Below, in pieces: positions 1 to 4,997 of a stretch of DNA of 7,091 bases (position 1 is its first letter; the number at the start of each line of letters is the position of its first letter). This stretch comes from Caldifarciminota bacterium. Its GTDB lineage: Bacteria > Hydrothermota > Hydrothermia > B15-G9. The stretch lies in NCBI GenBank assembly GCA_027064565.1, contig JAMOPK010000350.1:1-7091 (forward strand), given 5' to 3'. Below the pieces are notes generated by a model. It was not told the DNA's origin. It did no database searches and saw only the letters and a program-made list of their open reading frames with translations. The position numbers and the translations under genes are program-made.

Positions 1-400
1 TAAGGGTATCCGGGAGGGGGATGGTGTCATTCTGGGCCTCCGGGGCGCGGAAAGCTATCAGTTTTGTCGATTCCGGCTCCACCCAGATCCACCACACGAG
101 TAGCGGGGAACGGCGTTTCAGTATCCGGAGTATCGCGTCCCTGCCTGAGACCCGTCCATAAAAGACCGGCACGATTCCGACCGTGGAGTCAAGGGTCGCC
201 TCGACGGCCCGTCTGAGGGCGTCCGAGAGTTTTTCGGTGGAATCCTCCGGGATGTCCATACTCTCAATGAGCGGGACGACGAAAAAAGGACGGGAGGGCC
301 ATTTCCGCCCTCCCCGAAATTTCCACAAAGCAAGAGCAGCTATCAGGACACCTGCAATGAGCAGGATGATGATCCTTCCGTGCTTAATTCTGACCTTCAT
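1..400 (-). CDS. Membrane-anchored protein of unknown function, N-terminal part (runs off the window start)
   Basis: The minus-strand frame from the ATG at 400-398 is open to base 1, giving 133 complete codons; the C-terminus lies outside the window. Residues 1-8 are basic (MKVRIKHG). Residues 9-27 are a hydrophobic helix (IIILLIAGVLIAALALW), so this is probably an inner-membrane anchor or uncleaved signal with the rest exported. Residues 39-80 (FFVVPLIESMDIPEDS, then LSDALRRAVEATL and IVPVFYG) alternate strand and helix in a way faintly like TolB-N/FlgO-type domains; that is a weak guess. The start is well fixed: an in-frame TAG sits at 421-419, only seven codons upstream, and no other ATG or GTG lies between. 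The start is 17 bases inside the preceding ChaN-like gene and has no clear Shine-Dalgarno, which suggests translational coupling. Function is not recognised. Confidence 0.8.
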   Translation of the reverse strand, partial: MKVRIKHGRIIILLIAGVLIAALALWKFRGGRKWPSRPFFVVPLIESMDIPEDSTEKLSDALRRAVEATLDSTVGIVPVFYGRVSGRDAILRILKRRSPLLVWWIWVEPESTKLIAFRAPEAQNDTIPLPDTL

Positions 401-1250
401 CTTGCTGAGCAGGAGAGACTATCAGGTAGTCCCCTGCGACGTCCTCAGGCGACCGCACTGTGGCGATGACGGCCACCTTTATCGAAGGATCGAGTTTCTT
501 GAGCTGATACACGATTCCGAGATGGTAATCGGAATGGAATCCGCCGTTGATGTGAAAAACCTTGTATCCCGGATGGGATTTGAGGAACCTCAGGATGGAT
601 TCGGCCATCGTGGCGTCCTTGACGCACTGTGCCCGGTAAAATTGCTCGACTATCTGCTTTCTGCTGTGCTCGGGAATGTGCCGGAGTTCACGCATTGTTT
701 CCACAAATCTATCGTGGTATTCCTTCGAGTCGTAGAAGATTTTTTCCGCTACCCACGTTTTTTCTTCCGGCGTAAGCGTGGACAGAAAAGAGGTGTCGTT
801 CTTTGCCACTCCGTTTGCGATGTATCGTGGCACGTTCGTGGCTATGACCGGCAGTTTGTGTTTCTTGGCGAATTCCACAAGTGGTTTGTAATCAGTCTCG
901 TAATTTGGCCATGGGCGTGAATCGCTCAGAAACTCGGTCTCGGTCTTGGTGCCTTCGAGATAGGCATCGAGCAGGGGCTGGACGTCCCTCTCGAACATCT
1001 CCATGCCAAGTGCGACCTTTTTGTATCGTTTGTAAAGGGCCCTGAAAAGCTCAAGTTCGGCCTGATGGGAGATCGGCGAGTCATGGAATTCTCCGAAAAA
1101 GATGACATCGTAGTCTGCAAGTCTGCCAGCAAGTTCGCTGGCGGTGAGCATCTCCCCGGTTTTCGGGTCAATGAATCTGGATTTTTCGGTCACTTTACCC
1201 CCCATGTTTATCAAAACCAGAGTTGCAAACAGGGTTCCTGTAAGATGCAT
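384..1250 (-). CDS. ChaN-family (DUF399-type) haem-binding-like protein
   Basis: This 288-residue protein has the signature of the ChaN family (Tiki/TraB-like superfamily). Residues 49-62 carry the FFGEFHDSPISH block with the family GExH core. Residues 82-91 read GMEMFERDVQ, followed by a Leu-Asp-x-Tyr-Leu segment. Residues 206-217 read AQCVKDATMAES-like, and residues 233-245 read HINGGFHSDYHLG. Campylobacter ChaN binds haem and is linked to iron uptake, but members of the superfamily also resemble Tiki metalloproteases, so the activity here is open. The N-terminus (residues 3-16) is a short hydrophobic stretch that could be a weak signal peptide. There is no lipobox cysteine, unlike lipoprotein members. 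A GGGAGGT Shine-Dalgarno lies five bases upstream of the ATG. It follows pckA by 70 bases on the same strand without a visible terminator and overlaps the next gene by 17 bases. No haem or iron transport gene is visible nearby. Confidence 0.88.
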   Translation of the reverse strand: MHLTGTLFATLVLINMGGKVTEKSRFIDPKTGEMLTASELAGRLADYDVIFFGEFHDSPISHQAELELFRALYKRYKKVALGMEMFERDVQPLLDAYLEGTKTETEFLSDSRPWPNYETDYKPLVEFAKKHKLPVIATNVPRYIANGVAKNDTSFLSTLTPEEKTWVAEKIFYDSKEYHDRFVETMRELRHIPEHSRKQIVEQFYRAQCVKDATMAESILRFLKSHPGYKVFHINGGFHSDYHLGIVYQLKKLDPSIKVAVIATVRSPEDVAGDYLIVSPAQQDEGQN

Positions 1251-1320
1251 GATCTACCTCCCATTTTCCGTTCAGCGGGTTCTGTGAGCTAAGTTACGAT
1301 CAGCCGCCGGACGGGAACCG

Positions 1321-3075
1321 TCATTCGTTTACAACCGCCTTTATGATTTCTTCCCGTGTGCCGAGCGATTCGAGGAACTCTTTGCGTTCTTTTTTCATTT
1401 TCCTGACCCATGCCTCGTATTCATCGAGTCTGCCTTGTTTCTCAAAAAGGAGACGCGGCTGGAGTATCTCGGCCGGCACCTTTTCCAGCAGTTCAGCGTT
1501 TTCCGGAGCGTTCACATCGACGATGTAATAGCCGAAGTCCGGGTCCACCGTCCACTTGATAGCGTCCCTCAACATGGCCTCCAGCATGGCGGATGAGTGG
1601 CGGATTTTGACCTTAAGCGCACGTCCGGCCTTCTCATCCAGCGCATCGCCGCCGACATAACCGGTGTTCATCATCCACGCCACGAGGTCAGGCATGTCGG
1701 ATGTAAGTTCCATATAACGCTCAGCCATCAGGCTGAACCTTCTGGGGAAGAAGGGATTGGTGAACGGTGAGCGGGTCTTGCCCCTTTCCTTCCCCGCGGC
1801 CGATGTCTTCGATGTTTCGCCCAACAGGAAGTAGCCGGCCGCCTGCGCCGCGGACGCAAATTTGACGATGCCCGGCGTTGCGGCATCAGGGCCTTCGTCA
1901 CGGTTCAATATGCCGATGTATTTCAGCGGTGGGATGTTGTGCAGGTCTGCGGCATCCTCGATGATGGACATCGGGATTATGGAGCGTCCGTTCTGCGTCC
2001 AAACGACGAAATCCCAGCCGTCCTTTGGCACAAGGTATTTATCGACGACATCCTCGGCTTTCACTTCGCCTTTGATGTATTTCTCCACGTTCTCAGGCGG
2101 CGCTCCGGTGGCGATCAGAATGTCTTTCCATCTCGCAACCTCTTCCGGGGTCAGGATGTCTTTGGAGAAATCGTAGGTCCCGTCCTCATTCATGTAAACG
2201 TTTTCCACCCATGCGTCGGGATGAACAGTGCCCTTGTAGATGACCGGCTCGGTTTCGGGCTTCAGGCCGTAAGTTTTAGCGAAACAGCCGTTTTCCGTGA
2301 CGTTGATTTTCTTGTCCGGCCACAGCGAAATCATGTCATCCTGAATAGGCTGGGTGAGTTCGCCCTGCTTTGAGAACGTCGTTGTGGTTTTCCCGGTGCC
2401 GGAGAGGCCCATGATGGCCATGGTCACCACGCGATCGCCGATCTTAACGGCCTTTGCCCCGGCGTGGAACACCAGGCCGCCGAGCTGATAAACGTAGTCG
2501 TTCAGCAGTCGCAATGCGCCTTTTTTGCTTTCGCCAAAGTAATCCGATCCCATGACGTAGTTTATGTAATTGTCAAGATCGACAACAACAGCCATTTTGC
2601 CCGGCATGTCCTCGACGATGAAGCCTGAAGCGAAAACGACAGTAAGTTTTGGCTTGAATGGCTCTTTGAGCTGTTCCGGCGTTTCCACCTCCTCACGCGG
2701 GAAAGCCAGCACCTGCTGCATCCCTGCAATGTTGGCTGACTCCGGAGTGAACAGCCACAGCACCGGGACGGCCTTTTCGCCGAGACCGAGATAGCCCTGA
2801 ATCTCGATCAAAAATTCCTTTGATTCGATGTAACGTTTCTGCCGTTCGATGAGTTCCTGTGCCTTTTTCGGGTCGATGATGTTGTGAGAATATTTGTCCT
2901 TATCGCTTTCAGGGGCGATTACATAGGTGTATTTTGCCATGCGGGCCTTGAATCTCGTTATTCGGTCTAAGTTGCCATAAGCGGACTTAAGAATGGGGTG
3001 GGAATACTTGATTGCAAGCTCCCTCAGTTCCTTCTGGGACGGATTTACAATTCTTTTGACTTTGTAGTCAAGCAT
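1321..3075 (-). CDS. pckA: Divergent ATP-type phosphoenolpyruvate carboxykinase
   Basis: This family converts oxaloacetate plus ATP to phosphoenolpyruvate, CO2 and ADP in the cytoplasm, for gluconeogenesis or in reverse for anaplerosis. The 584-residue product has the family's core in order: YFGESKKG at 179-186 (Tyr and paired Lys matching E. coli Y207, K212, K213), metal-ligand His204 in FHAGAKA, the P-loop GLSGTGKTT at 223-231, an Asp-Asp at 246-247, ENGCFAKT at 261-268, NGR at 362-364 (E. coli R333), and NTGYVGG at 470-476. It is longer than the usual 530-540 residues, with a charged C-terminal tail. Several otherwise conserved positions differ. The kinase-2 DDEHGW is replaced by DDMISLW. 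The GRSPKDK substrate loop seems to read PESDKDK (55-61), losing the Arg. The nucleotide-side TEP motif reads TRS (434-436). A TAGGAGG ribosome site lies five bases before the ATG. Family assignment is firm; the exact reaction is less so because of these changes. Confidence 0.9.
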   Translation of the reverse strand: MLDYKVKRIVNPSQKELRELAIKYSHPILKSAYGNLDRITRFKARMAKYTYVIAPESDKDKYSHNIIDPKKAQELIERQKRYIESKEFLIEIQGYLGLGEKAVPVLWLFTPESANIAGMQQVLAFPREEVETPEQLKEPFKPKLTVVFASGFIVEDMPGKMAVVVDLDNYINYVMGSDYFGESKKGALRLLNDYVYQLGGLVFHAGAKAVKIGDRVVTMAIMGLSGTGKTTTTFSKQGELTQPIQDDMISLWPDKKINVTENGCFAKTYGLKPETEPVIYKGTVHPDAWVENVYMNEDGTYDFSKDILTPEEVARWKDILIATGAPPENVEKYIKGEVKAEDVVDKYLVPKDGWDFVVWTQNGRSIIPMSIIEDAADLHNIPPLKYIGILNRDEGPDAATPGIVKFASAAQAAGYFLLGETSKTSAAGKERGKTRSPFTNPFFPRRFSLMAERYMELTSDMPDLVAWMMNTGYVGGDALDEKAGRALKVKIRHSSAMLEAMLRDAIKWTVDPDFGYYIVDVNAPENAELLEKVPAEILQPRLLFEKQGRLDEYEAWVRKMKKERKEFLESLGTREEIIKAVVNE

Positions 3076-3139
3076 GATAGCCTCCTATTTTCTTGGCCTG
3101 AAATTTTATCTCAAACAGGTTTAATTCTCCATACCCGAA

Positions 3140-3420
3140 GGCTATTTGCCGTTTTGTCTGTGATAGAAATTTTTATTTCTCTGTGTCCTCTGTGTCTCCG
3201 TGTGAAAATGAAATAAAAATCGTACAGGGACATGGTGAACACAGAGAGATGGGACATAGAATTCGTGTGAGATAGCGAGGATTGATGAAGTGATGACGGC
3301 GGGTCGAAATGCGGATAGGGATGATCAGTTATGCAAAGAGATTAAAGCAGATTTACAGATTCTATCTTGCTGATAATCTGCCGGTTATGTTCGCCACCAC
3401 GAAGTAAACGGCAAATAGCC
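3140..3420. repeat. 281-base segment bounded by a perfect 15-bp inverted repeat (MITE-like or structured RNA)
   Basis: GGCTATTTGCCGTTT at 3140-3154 is the exact reverse complement of AAACGGCAAATAGCC at 3406-3420, with 251 bases between. Inside are an 11-bp hairpin (3169-3179 with 3210-3220), a 9-bp inverted repeat (TCTCTGTGT 3178-3186 with ACACAGAGA 3239-3247), a direct repeat GGGACAT (3227-3233 and 3251-3257), and a 7-bp hairpin (GCAGATT 3347-3353 with AATCTGC 3375-3381). There is no transposase and no clear target duplication beyond a possible AA on each side. It could be a non-autonomous mobile-element remnant or a folded non-coding RNA; the sequence alone does not decide. Confidence 0.55.
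3169..3220. repeat. 11-bp hairpin with CTCTGTGTC tandem repeats in its loop
   Basis: ATTTTTATTTC (3169-3179) pairs perfectly with GAAATAAAAAT (3210-3220). The first unit of a tandem repeat, CTCTGTGTC at 3179-3187, is followed directly by a second at 3188-3196 and a decayed third (TCCGTGTGA, 3197-3205). From memory, strings of this CTCTGTGTC type occur between genes in many unrelated bacteria; this was not checked here. Confidence 0.6.
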
Positions 3421-3514
3421 AACAAAAGTGGAACGGTTATCCCGGCCGTCACATTGCCCTGGAACGTCAGCCTGATCCCTCGACGAAACTTTTTGAAGAA
3501 TCTCAAGGTGATGC

Positions 3515-3543
3515 TTGACATAGGTTGAGCTAAGAATTACTAA
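3515..3543 (+). promoter_or_regulatory. Candidate promoter for the 3631-4765 operon
   Basis: A perfect -35 box TTGACA (3515-3520) is followed after 17 bases by TACTAA (3538-3543), a poor -10 box (3 of 6 matches to TATAAT; the sequence reads TACTAAT). It lies about 88 bases upstream of the membrane-protein start, just outside the inverted-repeat segment. Confidence is limited by the -10. Confidence 0.3.
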
Positions 3544-3630
3544 TTTGACCGAAAATTACCGAACAGGCTCAGCATGGATATGGATTTCAGCACAAATTAG
3601 CAGATATTTGACACTTCAAGGAGGAAAATT

Positions 3631-4053
3631 ATGCTGTCTTCGGCGATAATAGGTGCGTTTTTCTTAGCACTTTATGCATACCCTCTCATTGATGGGTATC
3701 TTCTGCTGAACAAAATCGCTTACAGGATACTGAAGGAGAAAGAAATCTCCGAAAAGTTGCATCGCAGATTGCACCTCAAATCCGGCGGCACGGGGCACGT
3801 AATCCCCCTACCGGATATTGGCAGCACTTTGGGGTTGGCCATCGTCGAGCTGGGCCGGACATTCTACGCATTTGAAGGCGTTTATCTCCTGTTTGGTGTA
3901 GCCGCACTGTTGCTTTCCCCCTGCGATTGTGCACGTTACATGGCGGCAGGGTTTGCAGGTGGCACGTTAGTTTTCATTTTGGTCTATTTTCTGAAGTCCA
4001 TTGCGACAGCGAACGTCGCCAGAGCCATAGCCAAACTAAAACAAGGAGGATAG
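3631..4053 (+). CDS. Small multi-spanning membrane protein, function unknown
   Basis: This 140-residue protein begins with a hydrophobic helix at residues 3-27 (AIIGAFFLALYAYPLIDGYLLL). A polar, basic segment follows (about 28-65, containing KEKEISEKLHRRLHLK), and then two more helices at about 79-97 and 103-124, the second rich in small residues (MAAGFAGGTLVFILVYFL). Three membrane passes are likely, with the basic loop probably cytoplasmic. A Cys-x-Cys (CDC) sits at residues 98-100 between the last two helices. The ATG is fixed by an AAGGAGG site at 3618-3624, six bases upstream. The next gene starts one base after its stop and uses an AAGGAGGA site inside this gene's last codons, so the two are almost certainly co-expressed. 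I do not recognise a family. The start of a function guess would be a membrane partner for the soluble neighbour. Confidence 0.82.
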   Translation: MLSSAIIGAFFLALYAYPLIDGYLLLNKIAYRILKEKEISEKLHRRLHLKSGGTGHVIPLPDIGSTLGLAIVELGRTFYAFEGVYLLFGVAALLLSPCDCARYMAAGFAGGTLVFILVYFLKSIATANVARAIAKLKQGG

Positions 4054-4054
4054 A

Positions 4055-4765
4055 ATGGCAGGCAAAGTATTTGAACTGAAACATCAGATTGTCCTTGGAA
4101 CGTATGTCAGAGAGAAATGGGGAGAGATCCCGCGGGAGCGAGTCTTCAAGCTTAAAAGCCTGAAAGCGTGGGGATTTGACCTCCTGACAGGCATGAAAAA
4201 CGGCAAATTCAGCTACTTTGTGTCGGATTCAGACCTCAAAAGGAAGGTCGGGGATAAATACACCGAGAACGGCGTTTCCTATGAGATCGAGGAGCTGGTG
4301 AAAAGCCTTCCGAAGGGCGTCGAACTCAAGGCGAGTGTCGTTCTTGAGGAAACTCGCCCTGTTATCGAGGCATGGATAACCGATGAGAAGGGGACTGAAT
4401 TCCCGCTTCTGAAAGTCCATGCAGGCGAACTGCTTATCACTTATTTCAAAAAGAAGAAACTCCATAAACTCGTCGAATCCATCCTGAGCTCCGGACTCAC
4501 GACAGAATTCGTCAAACACCGTGGCACAGAAGGCAAGCCGGTCCCGTTCGACAAACTGCCGCCTGCCGCAAAGGAGGCGCTGAGAACGGCGTCCAAAGTC
4601 CACAAAGACCTCACAGGAGTCGGACGTTTCACGCTGGTCTATTTCGGCAGGAACAAAGACGGAAAGAACAGATACTGGATGAACTGGATACTCCCCACGC
4701 TATATCTGTTCGACATCGACATTGCGGAGAAAGTGAACAGCGTATTCGAGGCGCTGGACAACTGA
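4055..4765 (+). CDS. Soluble protein of unknown function, second gene of a two-gene operon
   Basis: The 236-residue product has no signal peptide and no clear membrane helix. It is rich in Lys and Glu, has no cysteine, and reads as a mixed alpha/beta protein. Notable segments are a KKKK run at residues 132-135, a likely helix with KLPPAAKEALRTASKVHK (about 167-184), and a tryptophan-containing hydrophobic stretch near the end (WMNWILPTLYLFDI, 208-221) that could pack against a partner or membrane. The start is supported by AAGGAGGA (4043-4050), four bases before the ATG, and lies one base past the upstream stop. An intrinsic terminator begins 10 bases after its stop, so the operon ends here. 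I do not recognise any family and assign no function. A cytoplasmic partner of the preceding membrane protein is a reasonable inference from operon position only. Confidence 0.85.
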   Translation: MAGKVFELKHQIVLGTYVREKWGEIPRERVFKLKSLKAWGFDLLTGMKNGKFSYFVSDSDLKRKVGDKYTENGVSYEIEELVKSLPKGVELKASVVLEETRPVIEAWITDEKGTEFPLLKVHAGELLITYFKKKKLHKLVESILSSGLTTEFVKHRGTEGKPVPFDKLPPAAKEALRTASKVHKDLTGVGRFTLVYFGRNKDGKNRYWMNWILPTLYLFDIDIAEKVNSVFEALDN

Positions 4766-4775
4766 ACGATCGACA

Positions 4776-4807
4776 GGCCCCGAAAATTCGGGGCCATTTC
4801 TCTTTTT
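4776..4807 (+). terminator. Intrinsic (Rho-independent) terminator of the 3631-4765 operon
   Basis: GGCCCCGAA (4776-4784) and TTCGGGGCC (4787-4795) form a perfect 9-bp, GC-rich stem around AA. In RNA the A/T pairs next to the loop probably open to give a GGCCCCG stem. A T-rich tract (TTTCTCTTTTT, 4797-4807) follows. It lies 10 bases after the stop codon of the 236-residue gene. Confidence 0.92.
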
Positions 4808-4941
4808 ATGTGTCACGATGGAGTTTAATAGACTGGTTTTATGGGACTTTCCTCATAGGGAAACGGTTTTCCATTGGCGTTATACTTAAATCCATCAGTT
4901 TTGAAATGTGTTGAAGGCAATAGATGGTTCTGGATTGAAAC

Positions 4942-4970
4942 TTGCCCGGTTAACCGGGAACAGATATGAT
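4942..4970 (+). promoter_or_regulatory. Candidate promoter with a 14-bp palindromic operator, upstream of the secreted modular protein
   Basis: TTGCCC (4942-4947) and TATGAT (4965-4970) are separated by 17 bases, with the -10 one base off consensus. The perfect palindrome CCCGGTTAACCGGG (4945-4958) overlaps the -35 and fills most of the spacer. A dimeric regulator bound there would directly affect RNA polymerase. Transcription would start near 4977, giving a leader of about 20 bases ending in the AGGAGG site at 4986-4991. The rest of the 4808-4997 gap is AT-rich, with short imperfect repeats and no gene. Confidence 0.45.
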
Positions 4971-4997
4971 TCCTTGAAACTAAACAGGAGGTTTTTC

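Larger units (their letters stand above)
3076..3630. other. 555-base intergenic region between divergent genes pckA and the 3631 gene
   Basis: No convincing gene lies here. It separates the pckA start (minus strand) from the membrane-protein start (plus strand), so it must hold promoters in both directions. It contains an inverted-repeat-bounded segment (3140-3420) and a candidate plus-strand promoter (3515-3543). I found no convincing -35/-10 pair for pckA. A 59-codon minus-strand frame (3521-3342) is open but has no ribosome site. Confidence 0.8.

Noticed and set aside
183..920. 245-codon plus-strand frame
   Set aside because: It runs antisense across the ChaN-like gene and the start of the next gene. 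Those frames have family motifs and linked starts, while this translation is Arg/Phe/Val-rich with no recognisable domain.
1251..1320. Possible terminator between pckA and the ChaN-like gene
   Set aside because: Only a short GGTTC/GAACC pair with a long loop was found and no T-tract on the minus strand, so read-through is more likely.
1862..2373. Two overlapping plus-strand frames of 104 and 144 codons
   Set aside because: Both are antisense to pckA, whose catalytic motifs are unmistakable on the other strand. Neither has a ribosome site or a recognisable domain.
2998..3216. 72-codon plus-strand frame over the pckA start
   Set aside because: Part is antisense to pckA and the rest crosses the hairpin and tandem repeats. 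It has no ribosome site and no protein-like composition.
3140..3420. Intact insertion sequence
   Set aside because: There is no transposase frame between the inverted repeats and no convincing target-site duplication. Only a small element or RNA remains possible.
4229..4603. 124-codon minus-strand frame
   Set aside because: It is antisense to the 236-residue gene, which has a strong ribosome site, operon spacing and a terminator directly after it.
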